Numbered from the stretch's first letter, positions 32,471 through 44,061 are shown. The stretch: 64,000 nucleotides of DNA from Ecdyonurus torrentis (GCA_949318235.1 OX439127.1:5166932-5230931), one strand, 5' to 3'. Made by a program: numbers and translations. The notes: a model not told the origin generated them from the letters alone.

Positions 32471-32786
32471 AAGAGCAGTTATGCTGTACATTTGAACTGT
32501 GTAGTTAATTAAGTTTCCAATATTTCATAAATTATGTTGTTATGCCTAAATATTGCTACATTGGGTTAGCATTTATATATTACGTATATTTATTGCATAA
32601 CTATTCAGAAGTTATGCATAATTTATTCTTCTGCCTTGCTTGACACTAATTAAAAACTAACAATACAAAATTAATAAAAGGTAAAAATACAAGTACAAAA
32701 ATTTATACGTAATATTTATGCTAGCTCAATCAGCTAAATGCAACAATATTTAAGCATAAAAACTTAATTTATGCTATATCTTAAAT

Positions 32787-33001
32787 TTTGCCAGTTTAAA
32801 AATACTAAGCAATATTTTTGAGAGTATTGGTTCCGCTAATAGGTTGAATTTATAGTTTTCAAGAATGTGAGAAAAATAATAATAATATGTACAAAAAAAA
32901 ATTAAAAAAAAAATCCAAAGAAAATAGCCAAAATTGCCAGTAATGTTATTTATTGCTCCAGTATGGCGTCCAAGCGCATTCAGTACCATGTTCATACACC
33001 C
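32787..33001 (-). mobile_element. MITE-A copy, truncated
   Basis: TTTGCCAGTTTAAAAATACT, ATTTTTGAGAGTATTGG, TAGGTTGAATT, GTGAGAAAAATAAT, CTCCAGTATGGCGTCCAAGC, and an ATACACCC end before TATA. Its partners in R2 and R3 are at 52774 and 61895. Confidence 0.8.
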
Positions 33002-33140
33002 TATAACTTCCAGACAGTAAAACATAATTATAAATAACGAACTGTATCGTTGCTTTTACATATGAAAGCTTGAGATGCATATTATATTAATCAACACTGC
33101 AAGCTGCTATGAAGTGCAGCTAACAAACGATCTTTTGTGC

Positions 33141-33218
33141 ATGAGTGAAGCTCTTTCTTTGCGCGTATATTTTGCAGACGATAATGAAGTTAAAACAGAG
33201 CGTGGTGTGCTTGTATGA
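33141..33218 (+). other. Conserved 25-codon mini-ORF, R1 copy
   Basis: ATG to TGA, product beginning MSEALSL and containing VYFADDNEVKTERG. Paralogs on the minus strand at 61672-61749 (one base change over 78) and 52544-52630 (same change plus a 2-base insertion near the end). The adjacent 110 bases differ at several positions between R1 and R3, so the ORF looks locally better conserved. It may be a first coding exon or a non-coding conserved block. No family recognised. Confidence 0.25.
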
Positions 33219-33493
33219 TAGCTAAGGAATTCAGGGCGGTGTCCTTCTACATGCGCTTTGACGTCATACTTGAACAGAAAATAACATTGACAACTAAAGA
33301 AAAGAAGATGTGACTTATTACTCACTAAAATTAGTAAATATTCTTTAATATCTATGTACAGAAGATTTTTGTACGCCAAATCTAAAATTACTTCAAAATA
33401 TATAATTAATAGTCAAGAAAAATAATAAAATTACAAAAGTACAATCATTTCTCTATAAAAAAAATGACCGAGAGCGAAGTTTGGCTTTTACAC

Positions 33494-33704
33494 GGAAAGA
33501 CAATCTTACGCAATTTATGATAAATTTGTGTCATTAGAGCATAAATGATGGTAAAATAGAACAATTTAAATAGCTATATGCAGCACAATATAAAATTTAT
33601 GCTATTAGTAGTTGTGCAGTATAACATAGATTATGCTGTATTAAATATATTGCGCTATAAATGAGCCAGCATAATTATTACGTATTTATTTTTATCCGTG
33701 TACT
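33494..33704 (-). mobile_element. MITE-D copy (R1)
   Basis: CACGGAAAGACAATCTTACG start; ATTAGAGCATAAATGATGG, AATTTATGCTATTAG, ATAGATTATGCTGTATTAAA; GGCATAATTATTACG-like end and TTTTATCCGTGTA. Its partner in R2 is 52055-52275. Confidence 0.75.
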
Positions 33705-33856
33705 GGGCATTGTGTTTATGTGATCCAACATGGCGCTAGTGCGCAATTTAATGCAATTGCACTATAGATAATAGCGTGAAATATTTTTAGAATGTTTGTA
33801 GAAACTTGGAGAGGGGGGAGAGGGAGGGTAAAGGGAGAGAGAGATGCCAACAAATG

Positions 33857-34140
33857 CTTTGCAGCACAATAAAATTTATGCTATTAGTAGTTAAGTAGTT
33901 ATGCAGTTTAACATAGATTATGCTGTATCAAATATATTGTGCTGAAAATGAGCCAGCATAATTATTACGTATTTATTTTTATCCGTGTATTAGGCAATGT
34001 GATTATGTGCTCAATCAAGCATGGCGCTAGTGCGAAATTTAATACAACCACACTATTGATAATAGTGTGAAATATTTATAGAATGTTCGAAGATACTTAG
34101 AAAGGGGGGAGAGGGAGAGAGACAGAGACAGAGACAGAGA
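33857..34140 (+). repeat. Local tandem duplication in R1, second unit
   Basis: 33577-33850 is repeated at 33857-34140: GCAGCACAATA, AATTTATGCTATTAGTAGTT, ATAGATTATGCTGTAT, ATCCGTGTATTAGGCA, ATGGCGCTAGTGCGAAATTT, then a GA tract. R2 and R3 have one unit only. Confidence 0.85.
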
Positions 34141-34170
34141 CAGAGAGAGAGAGAGAGAGGGGGGGGGGGG
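34106..34170. repeat. (GA)n tract ending in a G run
   Basis: GAGAGACAGAGACAGAGA type followed by about 12 G. The R2 and R3 counterparts (51895 and 61025) are TC tracts on the plus strand, as expected from the inversion. Confidence 0.9.
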
Positions 34171-34333
34171 CAACCAATGCTTGATTTTAGCAAGAAAAAT
34201 TATATATAAAAATTTAATAATGTAGTACAATAATGTTATGATAATATAATATCGGTAACTAACCAGATGCACGAGAAAAAACAGAATCGAACTTTTATTT
34301 TTGTATATTTATTTGAGTATGTGAAACCATGTT

Positions 34334-34338
<5 letters not shown>

Positions 34339-34374
<36 letters not shown>
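34339..34374. repeat. Poly(T) run
   Basis: About 36 T. In R2 the same site is a poly(A) run near 51700; in R3 it is replaced by mixed sequence. Confidence 0.95.
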
Positions 34375-34377
<3 letters not shown>

Positions 34378-34614
34378 GAAAGACTGCAGTTAAATCATTC
34401 AGTAATTTAATGCTTAATTTATTAAAACACTTTTCTTAGGTCAATAAAAGTTATAATAATAAAAAATGGGTAATTTTTTACCATTTTAGTAATAAAAAAA
34501 ATAATAATAATAAAAAATGAAACACATATTGTAATAAATAAGAACAAGGATTTTTTTTTTAGAAAACTTAGGACGAAAATATCAGGAATACTATATAAGC
34601 AAACTAGCTGCATA

Positions 34615-34720
34615 ATAAATATATAACAATATCATAAATATTATGTTGTACAGCATAATTATTATTTACATTCTATTTCAGCATCATTGATGCTTTAATG
34701 ACATAAATACAACATATTTT
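34615..34720 (+). mobile_element. MITE-D fragment (R1)
   Basis: ATCATAAATATTATGTTGTA, CAGCATAATTATTATTTACA, TTCAGCATCATTGATGC; partner of 51262-51450. Confidence 0.7.
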
Positions 34721-35993
34721 ATATATTTTATTCTTTGTACTAAAGATATAAAGAAAGGAAATATTGCATGAAAGAGAGCAATCAATACTAGTCCACGTGG
34801 AGTATAGAAGCGTCAATAGAGCTCATTTTAGCATGCATTACATTACTAAAAGCAACCATAAGTGAAATAATATTTTCACCACGCAGTTCAAGAGAGTATA
34901 AAGTTTTCTGCACAGTAAATGTATTCACAATTTTTTTTTTTTTTTTTATCGTTGTTTTTCAAGAAAGCAAAATACGCACAAAGATTATTATTTTTTATTA
35001 AAAGTAGTTAATGAGATTTTTTTTTTATAGTAGTAAATAAAACAAGGAAAACTATAAGATAAATATAATATAAGATAAAATATAATAAACTTTGATGTTT
35101 ATACAGCATGGATAGTATATGATTATATTTTATTTCTCGGAATTTTGTATTTGTAAGAACCAAGATGCTAAGTACACTGAATTGTGATAATATTTTACAT
35201 TCAAAAGTAGAACTAAATATTGCAATGTTATTCTTATGAGGCAATCACGCGCTGAGTATAAATAGTGCAATATATTTATTATATTACATCTATATATTAC
35301 ATAGTTTATCATTTTTAGCTCATATCCTTGGTATATTATTTCATATTATATTGGTCGTATATTCCATATTTGTTATCAGGCGAGCAGTGCTTATGTGAAA
35401 GTAATATAATTATAATAAAAAAAAAAAAAGTTAAGCACAAAGAAAAAAGAAAAAAAAAATTCTTATATGAAAAAACGTAAAATTTGAAGCATAACTCTAT
35501 TCTTTAAACTTTTTTTTTTTTTTTTTTTTTTGAGAAAACTTCTGCACCAAGGCAAAAAAATGAATTAATTAATCAATTAAGGGACGCTGCACATACTTTA
35601 AAGTGTTTGAACGTTAAAGATTTCTTTTTTTTATATCGATAGCTAACCATTATGTAAATTTATATTATAGTGCACTGGAGCTTTCTAACGTGAAAATAAC
35701 ATTAAAATTTTGTAGCTTAACTTTAGTAATATTTTGTCACAGCGAAAATATATGAGGACATTTTAATTTATAGTTAGCAGTCAAATATTTGATTGATTGA
35801 TGTTCTATATAAGGTAAAATTTTATAATGCTCTCCTGTAGATCAGACAAATTTGTGGTCATTTCTGTAGCGCAGGTTGCCTGTATCTGAAATGTAAGGTA
35901 CACACCTGAGTTAATTGAAATTTTATATCACAAAAGCAAAGTGAAAAAAAAAAAAAAAAAAAAGTCACTCAATATTTTGGACGTAAAAAAACT

Positions 35994-36222
35994 TACACAC
36001 GGAAAGTATAAATTACGTAACTTATGCTGCATTTATGTCATTAAAGAATAAATTATGCTAAATTAGAACAACGTTAATAATTATGCTGTACAACTTAATA
36101 TTTATGCTATTTATCATAATTATTATGCAGTAATTAAGCATAAATTATGCTGTATTGATCAAATTGTGCTGAAAATGATCTGTCATAAATATTACGTATA
36201 TATTTTTGTCTGTGTATTATAC
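35994..36222 (-). mobile_element. MITE-D copy, complete (R1)
   Basis: ACACGGAAAGTATAAATTACG start and ATTTTTGTCTGTGTA end, with eight or more GCATAA/TTATGC dyads between. One of the best-preserved copies. Partner of 49782-50000. Confidence 0.85.
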
Positions 36223-36242
36223 CATAGTATAAGTATTATATA

Positions 36243-36525
36243 GGGTGTATGCATTCATTTTTAAGTCGACGCCATGTTGGATAACTCAATAACATGGGTG
36301 GCGTAGGAAAATAAATCATTTTACTATAGTTTAAAAACTCTATTCAATATTTTTGAGAGCATTGTTGCTGTAAATATGTGGAATTAGCATCTCAAGTATG
36401 TGAGAAATAAAAAATAACATTAACAAAAATTTAACAATCTCTCAAAGAAAATTGCCTAAAACCAAGATTGTCCTGCTCAGCAATGTTGTTCACTACTCCA
36501 GTATGGCCTCCAGTATGGCCTTAGA
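36243..36525 (-). mobile_element. MITE-A copy (R1)
   Basis: TATA then GGGTGTATGCATTCATTTTT, GTCGACGCCATGTTGGATAA, AACATGGGTGGC, then the standard body to CTCCAGTATGGCCTCC. The last about 45 bases, including the octamer, are missing, and CCAGTATGGCCT is repeated at the break. Partner of 49447-49749. Confidence 0.87.
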
Positions 36526-36545
36526 TGAGGGAGAAAAAATAAAAC

Positions 36546-37020
36546 AGGAAATTTGTTTTACCACATTTTACCTCTTACTGTCTTGAGAGACCCTACTGAA
36601 AGACTTTATTAAATACCTCTAATAAAAATGTAAGGAAGGGTCAAACAAGGTAAAAAAATAAAAACTAAAACACTTTAAAGACTCACAGACTATAGATCCA
36701 GATACTGGATAAGACACGTTTTCCCACAATCCGTCTCACTTACTTTTTAGTTTGAATTATTTAACTTTTAATTATTCGTTTTTAAATATTTTATTTTATT
36801 TTTATTGTTATTTAATAGTAAATTTAATAATTTGGAATTGAAAAATAAAACTGGAAATAAAAAATTTTAAAATATAATATGCCAAAAAAAATAAAAAAAA
36901 AAAAAAAAAAATCATAAAAATCATAAAAATTGCGCAGTTGATATTATACCTATCAGAACAAGCGCATCCTCAAAAACTTTTATTACATTAATTTTGATCA
37001 ACCATTCATTCATTCATTCC
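36546..37020. other. AT-rich stretch, nothing recognised
   Basis: It contains a poly(A) run near 36890-36911 and a 3-fold ATCATAAAA repeat. No frame or family repeat. Confidence 0.55.
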
Positions 37021-37024
37021 TTAA

Positions 37025-37268
37025 ATTCATTCATTCATTCATTCATTCATTCATTCATTCATTCATTCATTCATTCATTCATTCATTCATTCATTCATTC
37101 ATTCATTCATTCATTCATTCATTCATTCATTCATTCATTCATTCATTCATTCATTCATTCATTCATTCATTCATTCATTCATTCATTCATTCATTCATTC
37201 ATTCATTCATTCATTCATTCATTCATTCATTCATTCATTCATTCATTCATTCATTCATTCATTCATTA
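37025..37268. repeat. (ATTC)n tetranucleotide array
   Basis: About 243 bases of pure ATTC, the reverse complement of the GAAT motif at 13905-14349. Irregular CATTCATTCATTCC units precede it from 37003. Open frames here are repeat translations. Confidence 0.97.
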
Positions 37269-37356
37269 TTTTATTCAATTGATCATTTCTTTTACTGAAT
37301 AATTTGTTAATGAATGCGGACTGGAACAAAAAAACAAAAAAAACATACACTTTTAA

Positions 37357-37459
<103 letters not shown>

Positions 37460-37559
37460 TTGGCTCAGCATATTAGAAATTAGTCAAAACTTGGATGATA
37501 AAACTATATAATTGAGTAGTTCTGCTAAAAACCTCAATTTTGATCAAAGTTAGCTATAA

Positions 37560-37935
37560 TCGAGCTGGTATGGCCGAGTGGTGAAGGCAGCTGACTCTGT
37601 ACTCCTCACCGTACGTGAAGTGTGAGAGCACAACATATTGTACGATGCATGTTTACATGCATTCCATGACGACGCACAGCATTCGGGAGGTGCATGATTG
37701 ATGTGATTGCACCGACCAGCCTGCCTAGACGTTTCCACGGTTTCTCTAGGCTGTCCTGGCGAATGCAGAGCTGTGTACTTAGGCCGTGGCCGGCCCGTGT
37801 GTGCTTTTCCATTAATTTGGAAAGTCCTTGCCTGTCGATAAGACAGGCAAGGGGACTTGCCCATTGACTGGGACTGGGATTGGTGTATCACGATAACACA
37901 ATATGGCAAAAAAAAAAAAAAAAAAAAAAAAAGTA
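37560..37935 (+). mobile_element. SINE-C copy 6
   Basis: Head GAGCTGGTATGGCCGAGTGG with intact A box. About 30 bases that include the B box are deleted (ACCTCACCG joins GTACGTGAAG). The body is full length with a poly(A) tail of about 25. There is a small internal duplication near 37830-37860 (GCCTGTCGATAAGACAGGCAAGGGGACTTGCC), itself a palindrome. With no B box this copy should not be transcribed by pol III. Confidence 0.9.
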
Positions 37936-38103
37936 TTTAAATGGATCCATTTTAATTTCAATATAATTTTAATAGTAAAAATATTACGTTTGTAATTTAC
38001 AATAAAAAAAATAATAATAAAGCACAAAAAAATAAAATAGTAAATACATAAAATAGTTTTTTTAATTTGAAAATAATATATTTTAAAAATCAATTGAATC
38101 TAA

Positions 38104-38690
38104 TCTCTCCTCTTCAGTCCCCGGCTTTTTTAAAACATTATTTCAGTGTCGTTTTTTGAACGTTTTTTTTTTAAAGTTTTTTATGGCTCTCAGAATGTCA
38201 AAAATGTGTTTCTTTTGTCAAAAACGTTTTCTTACTTTTGTGGACCCCCTACTCAAAATAGCTTGAAAAATAGCGTAAATTAAGGAGTTTTTATAGGGTG
38301 GTTTCATTCATGTTAAAGTTGACGCCATAGGTGAGCGCTAAATAACATGGGCCAGTATAGGAAACTAACTCATTTTGCCAGTTTAAAAATACTTTACAAT
38401 TTTTTGGAGAGCATTGATGCTGTTAACAGGTTGAACTAGTACCTCAAGCATGCAAGAAAAAATTATAATGACCAAAAAAAAAAAAAGCTTACTTTCCAAA
38501 GAAAATAGCCAAAAACTACGTTTGTCCTATATTGAGCAATGTTATTCATTGCTCAAGAAGAGCATCAAAAAGCACTCAGAATGACGTCATGCGTACACAC
38601 CCTATTGGTTCATTTTTTGTATTTTTATCTTAATTTGTTCGATTTAATTATCTGACGTCCCCCATCCTAGTATCTTCTATATAAATATAA
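38104..38690. mobile_element. Family L relative interrupted by a MITE-A
   Basis: Starts CTCCTCTTCAGTCCCCGG and shares TTTTGTGGACC, AAAATAGC, ATAGCGTAAATT and, after the MITE-A, TTTAATTATCTGACGTCCCC with 7346-7926. The right terminus is not clearly preserved. Confidence 0.5.
38296..38602 (-). mobile_element. MITE-A copy nested in family L
   Basis: TATA precedes GGGTGG and CACCC is followed by TATT, so one flank is one base off. GTTGACGCCATAGGTGAGCG, TTTTGCCAGTTTAAAAATAC, AACAGGTTGAACTAG and GCAATGTTATTCATTGCTC are present. Octamer at 38582-38589. The uninterrupted relative at about 7800 has no insertion here. Confidence 0.87.
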
Positions 38691-39355
38691 TTTTGATCAA
38701 CTGATAAGCTACCTATTGTATACGCACACACATTATTATCATAGATTATTGTTTGGCTGCATGACATATAGTTTATTATATTTAAATTGAAAATGTAATA
38801 AAAAAAAAGAAGTGCATAGCAGCAGAAACGCTTTTTTTTTATTATTGTTTTTTTTTTTTTACATTATTGTTTTAGGCTGCTACGTAAAAAAATGATCTAA
38901 CAGCTCCATATATTATATTTTTAGTATCACACAGTCTATATCCTAATTGCTTCGTGTAATTATTTTATGTTTATTTTACTAGATTTATATTGTTTACCAT
39001 TGACGTTACATTTTTTTACACTCGGAATTATTTTCTATATTTCATCTATGAAAATTCCGAGTATTTATATATATGACAGATAAAATAACATTTCGTTGTA
39101 AATTAGTTAAATACAGTATATAATATATTTTGAAATAATATATAAAATTAATTAGTCTAAAATGACCATACATTTAATGATTACTTAACATTTAGGGGCT
39201 ATACACAGAGTACGCAAATGTTTGCATTTGGTCTCGACTTCCAAAAGTTATTTTATATATAGTGTCTCTATGAAAATAATGAAATAATATACAGTATATC
39301 ATACTGTAGTTATACATATTATTATCTTGTATTCTCATTGACTCATTGAAAAAAG
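38691..39355. other. AT-rich stretch, nothing recognised
   Basis: TCGGAATTATTTTC and GAAAATTCCGAG (39021 and 39050) form a short inverted repeat. No frame or family repeat. Confidence 0.5.
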
Positions 39356-39752
39356 AATATGGTATGATCGAGTGGTGAAGGCAGCTGACTCGTACTGTGT
39401 ACACCTCACCGAGTAAAGGTTCAAACCTCTGCTGGGTGCGTACGTCAAGTGTGAGAGCACAATAACACGATGCATGTTACATGCATTCAATGACGACGCA
39501 CAGAATTCGAGAGGTGCAAGATCGATGTGATTGCACCGACCAGCCTGCCTAGACATTTCCACGGTTTCTCTAGGTTGTCATGGTGAATGCCGGGCTGAGT
39601 ATTTAGGCCGTGGCCGGCCCGTGTGTGCTTTTCCATTAACTGGAAAGTTATTACCTGAAGACAAAGTTGTGACTTGGATTGGGTTTGGTGTAGCACTGTA
39701 GCACAATATAACACTATATGGCAAGCAAAAAAAAAAAAAAAAAAAAAAAAAG
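39356..39752 (+). mobile_element. SINE-C copy 7
   Basis: Head GGTATGATCGAGTGG (A box with changes), B box GGTTCAAACC, then the full body to TATATGGCAAGC and a poly(A) tail of about 27. Minus-strand open frames here are translations of the SINE. Confidence 0.9.
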
Positions 39753-40364
39753 GAGTATTAATTTAAATATCATAACAAAAATCTACTTTATGGTGTTTGG
39801 AAGAGGTGTTTGCATTGTTTTATAAAAAAGTATCTGAGACCACTGTAAAAAAGCATGGGGAAATTACACATATCTTGCAAGTATAGTACTATTTTTATTT
39901 TGAAGAGCAAAGATGTTATTCTTTATTTCTGGCTTTTACGTAAAAAAAAAAATATAACTGCAACAAAATTTACATGACATCCCTAAGAAAATCACAAACA
40001 CAACATTTATTCTTTCCTAATTAATGACATTTATTACTCCAGTATGGTGTGGAAGCGCATTCTTGCGCTTTTCATGCACTCGCTTTCCAGCAACATGGTA
40101 CATTCGTTAATAAAAATAAAAAATAAAATAAATAAACTAATAAATTTAAAATCAGAATGTATTTATATTTTAAGTTTAAATATTCGAGTATATATAATGT
40201 TATGAATATAATTTTTCTTTATAAAAGATATAATTTCATGTCTTGCCATTGGTTGGTAGTACGTTTCCTGATGTCCTAAATTAAATATCACTTTGAAAAA
40301 AGTTCCATCTTTTTTACGTACCTTCACATTTTTTTTTTCTCATGTACTAAACGCCGCTATTCCT
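39753..40364. other. AT-rich stretch with a MITE-A scrap
   Basis: TTATTACTCCAGTATGGTG, then GAAGCGCATTC near 40030-40062, is a small decayed MITE-A piece. The rest shows nothing. Confidence 0.5.
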
Positions 40365-41302
40365 ATGAGCCTTTTCCACGCCGACACGACCGCGCCCCCT
40401 CTTCAACTAAAATCTCAAATAGTGGCAAGTAGTCTGTATATAGCAATACAAAGCATGTCAATTATGACCCGAAGTACCATTTTATTTCACCTGGTTAAAA
40501 TTAAGCCAGGGTCATGAAACTTGCAGAGTATATAGTAAAACCCTTGCCCTTCTAATTTCTGACGTTTTCAACCCCTGAATTTGCCCATTTTGACCTTATG
40601 TTAGGGGCTGAACAAGGTTGCTTTTGCCACTGTTTGAGTTTTGAAGGTGCAAGGAGGAACTTTTAATTTGGTTATCATCATCGTCTTTTTAGGGTAATGT
40701 TACTCCAGTATGAACGTTGATTGCACTGAAATCGGAGAACTTTTGTTTTCAGGGGTGGCACCCTTAAAACCTCCAGGTGTCATATTTATCGTTTTTGGTG
40801 GTCACGAGTATCTTTGTCGGGGCAAGTTACCCCAGTAAGGTCGTTGGCTGCTTCAAAGTCAGGGAAATTCCACATCGTTGGTTGAACAACCCTTAAATAC
40901 CCCTTAAGGGTTAAAAATTAAAAATTGAGAAACTGTTTAGGTTCCTCATTTTTGTCACCACCACAGGTGCTCATTTAATTTACATCCTCCCCGGAATTTG
41001 TCTTTTATTATAAGTTCCTGCTTGCACCTTCAAATAGTGGCAAATGCATAACCCTGTTCAAACCCTTAAAAAAGATCAAAGTGGGTAAATTCAGCGGTTA
41101 AAAACGTCAAAAATTAAAAGGGCAAGGGTTTGACTATATACTCTGCAAGTTTCATTACTCTAACTTAATTTTAACCAGGTCAAATAAAATGCTCCTTCGG
41201 GTCATAATTCACATGCATTGTATTGCTATACAGACTTCTTGCCACTATTTGAGATTTTAGTGTAAGAAGGGGCGCGGTTGTGTCGGAGTGAAAAAGACCC
41301 AT
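40365..41302. mobile_element. 938-bp foldback element with about 300-bp inverted arms
   Basis: The left arm (40365 to about 40665) and right arm (about 41005 to 41302) are reverse complements at about 85-90 percent by eye. Paired landmarks: CCGACACGACCGCGCCCC with GGGGCGCGGTTGTGTCGG, AAATCTCAAATAGTGGCAAG with CTTGCCACTATTTGAGATTT, and AACTTGCAGAGTATATAGT with its complement at 41134. The spacer of about 340 bases holds a repeated GTTACTCCAGTA / GTTACCCCAGTA. It is notably GC-richer than its surroundings. A transcript would fold into long double-stranded RNA. No frame of note. Confidence 0.88.
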
Positions 41303-41837
41303 TACATTTAAGTATGCGCAATACTGAATGCGCAATACTGGATGCGCGCGACTCTCTTGAGATGCGTGTGGAAGTGGTAAGTGAGACTAGACTTGGCTTT
41401 GCGCTTTGCGCCCTCACTCCGCCTCAGTCTGCATCAACATTCACATCTCTCTAGTGATGTAACCACCAAGCCGAGTGTGTTTGCTCGCATTATATTTTAA
41501 TTTTTATAATTATGTGTTTTTCTCTTACTTGCGTTTTCTTTATGGATTATCGAGATTTTTTTCATATTAAGTAAAATACAGTGAATGCCAATTACTACTA
41601 TTAACATTTTGTACATAATACTCAATTCAAGTGACAAAAACTTTGATTAATTGAGTTATACATACGTTATGAAGAAGCCAATCATAAGTTGATTTTTAAC
41701 AGCAGAACCCATATATACACCGACAATAAAAATATGCATTTAATTTGTTTTGTGTTGTTGGAATAGTGATGTGGGATTATAGTGATGTGGGATTAAAAAG
41801 TGATGTGTGATTCAATGATTAACTTGAAATCATTGGA
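41303..41837. other. Intergenic stretch, nothing recognised
   Basis: It contains a short GC-rich patch with a small direct repeat (TGCGCAATACTGAATGCGCAATACTGGATGCGCG, 41316-41348) just outside the foldback, and GTGATGTGGGATTA repeated at 41766-41800. No frame. Confidence 0.5.
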
Positions 41838-41952
41838 ACGCCCGTGTGTGCTTTTCTATTAATTGTAAAGTCCTTACCTGTCGATAAGACAATGTCTTGA
41901 CTGGGACTGGTGTAGCACGATAACACAATATAGCAAGCAAGAAAAAAAAAAG
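41838..41952 (+). mobile_element. SINE-C copy 8, 3' third
   Basis: CGCCCGTGTGTGCTTTTC, TTAATTGTAAAGTCC, CTGTCGATAAGACAATGTC, ACACAATATAGCAAGC and a short A-rich tail. 5'-truncated. Confidence 0.85.
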
Positions 41953-42040
41953 GTAAGTTTAATTATATTCATATTTTTATTTCTTTTATTTTCATTTTCT
42001 TTAGAACTTAAGTTTTTAAAAATAATTTTTTTAATTCTTA

Positions 42041-42355
42041 TTAAGTGAGTAGGGGACCGACGTCGGCCATTAGACTCAAACTTTTCTTGTCAAAAACTTC
42101 AGCTTGAGACAATTTCAAATATATAAAACATTTTGGGGGGTCACCGTGCAAATTAATTTTATATGATTGCTTGAAATTTTGAGCCCATAAGGCCCACTTT
42201 TAATTTCACTACTCATTTTTTTTTTTTTTTTTTTGGAAGGTCAAACATCATGAAATTTTTATCACGGCTAGGTGTAACGCTAAACTACAAAATGACAAAT
42301 TGACCCAAAACAATTCTAGTTTTTGAGATATAAGGTCGGTACCCTACTCCCTTAA
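42041..42355. mobile_element. TTAA-flanked inverted-repeat element, family O
   Basis: TTAAGTGAGTAGGGGACCGAC at the left and GTCGGTACCCTACTCCCTTAA at the right: 21 positions with three mismatches, including TTAA at both ends. The interior of about 270 bp has no frame. The right end (TTTTTGAGATATAAGGTCGG) also resembles the minisatellite unit at 63.2 kb. The TTAA target suggests a piggyBac-like origin (inference). Confidence 0.75.
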
Positions 42356-42412
42356 GTTTTAGTGCAGTTCGGAAATCCTGTTTTCTTGCACCGAAAAATG
42401 TCTTACATTTCA

Positions 42413-43128
42413 TAGGGCTGTGGGTAGAAACCGGTTCACAGCAAAAAGGTTATTTAACGATTAACCCGGTTTTATTGAAATCTCGTGAACCGGCTAGTGG
42501 GAATCGATAAGCTCTTTTCGATTTTAGAAATTGTTAAACTAGGTAATTTTGAGAATCGTTAAGTAATTTTGCTATTTTAAAATCATTTATCTACTAAAGT
42601 GATAAAGATAATCGTATTCAATTTATTTTACATTTTTAAATTTATTAAACTAATTATATTGAATTTTAATACATAAGATTTTAGAAAGTTATTGTTATAT
42701 GTCTTGAAAAACATGTTATAATTATACTTACTTGAATAATTATGGGATAAATTTTAATTTTGTTTTGAAACTTTATTTTTATTTTTTTTATTTTTTAACT
42801 TAAAAAAAATGTTTTTTTTATGCAGTATAATGCAAGAAAATACATTTATGAACTCTTGTGTAATTTTTTGTATTAAAAAAAATATATAATATTAAATTTG
42901 TAACTATTTTTGCAAATATTCAGACAATTTAGATATTTTTATAAATATGTAATAAACTCACTAAAATTCTTTGGATTGAAATCGTTAATAGGAATTTATA
43001 AAAAATCGTAAACAATTGAACCGAGTTTTATGATTTTAAAAGCAGTAGATTTTAAGCGACTTAAACGATTATTTAATTGATTAAAATCACTTTATTTTTC
43101 AAACTGATTCATGCTTACCAGTAAGGTT
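42413..43128 (+). mobile_element. Probable decayed hAT-like element, family I
   Basis: Starts TAGGGCTGTGGGTAGAAACC, similar in style to hAT ends. It is dense in AATCG/CGATT words and has AACCGGTT and AACCGGCT near the left. The right end near 43110 (AAACTGATTCATGCTTACC) is only weakly inverted, and no 8-bp duplication was found. It may extend past the MITE-B to 43510, where AACCGGTTTT recurs. Confidence 0.4.
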
Positions 43129-43130
43129 TC

Positions 43131-43475
43131 TTAAAGCCATAGACCACATAAAACAACATGACTGGCCTTTTAATGAACAAATACAAAATAGGATCTTCAA
43201 AACTGATGACAATTTTTTATGATAATGTTAAATGTAGCCCCGCGAGAGAGCGTGAAAATACTGTAAAGTATATACAATTTACATAACTGCATGTTTCTGA
43301 CGTCAGAAACCTGCAAAAATTAGAGAAAAAAATTGTGTGGGTTGTATTTAAATGTTCTAATCACTGATACGGAGCTATATTTGTGGTTTTGAGACAAACT
43401 AAAGTTAATTATGTAAGTCCCATCAAGTGTTTCGTGATATAAATAGATATGCTTATGCTTTCTTCTGGTCTTTTT
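43131..43475 (+). mobile_element. MITE-B copy
   Basis: TTAAAGCCATAGACC start, GCGAGAGAGCGTGAAAATAC, octamer TGACGTCA at 43298-43305, CCCATCAAGTGTTTCG; the right end is decayed into TCTTCTGGTC and poly(T). Confidence 0.83.
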
Positions 43476-43905
43476 TTTTTGTTTTTTTTTTATCGAATAA
43501 CCGGTTTTGAAATTTTTAGAGATTATCAACAGCAATACTAAATCTTAAAAAACAAAGTTGATCGTAATTTTAGGAGCAAAAAATGGGTTTACGAACAGCA
43601 TTAGTTAATTTTATTTTAATTTTTAACCTCCTTTGACGTGTTCTGTTTGTTTGTTTTTTTGTTTTTTTATTGTCATAAGCTATGAACTTTTATAACGAAA
43701 TTAAAATTTGAATAATACACATTTAATTTTTATAAACTCGTTTCAATGAAGAAAAAAAGAAAGAAAAAAAAAAAAAAAACGTCACTAATTTTTTTCCTCA
43801 TTCTATTTGCCAGTATATAGAGTGTATATTATTATGTGTGAATAATACTGTATGGAGTATATTTTGTCTATCATTCTTAATAAAAAAAAATATCAAAATT
43901 TGCAC
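43476..43905. other. AT-rich stretch, nothing recognised
   Basis: It includes an A-rich AAAGAAAG run near 43750-43779. No frame or family repeat beyond a possible tail of family I. Confidence 0.5.
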
Positions 43906-43972
43906 TGTCAAAGTTATTTAAATACGTAATAAATATGCTATAGCTAATTTTCAGCACAATACAATTTGTTCA

Positions 43973-43977
<5 letters not shown>

Positions 43978-44057
<80 letters not shown>
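43978..44057. repeat. (TA)n microsatellite
   Basis: About 80 bases of pure TA inside the split MITE-D. Confidence 0.95.

Positions 44058-44061
<4 letters not shown>

Larger units (their letters stand above)
32480..36530 (-). repeat. Segmental duplication R1 (inverted copy)
   Basis: Reverse-complement copy of 49440-53560. Matching landmarks in inverse order: CATTTGAACTGTGTAGTTAA, a MITE-A remnant, the conserved 170-bp segment with the mini-ORF, MITE-D copies, a GA tract, CTCCACGTGGACTAG (as CTAGTCCACGTGGAG), ATGGAATATGCGACC-type words, a MITE-D and a MITE-A. It also keeps 35700-35940, which matches 58850-59105 but is missing from R2. Confidence 0.9.
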
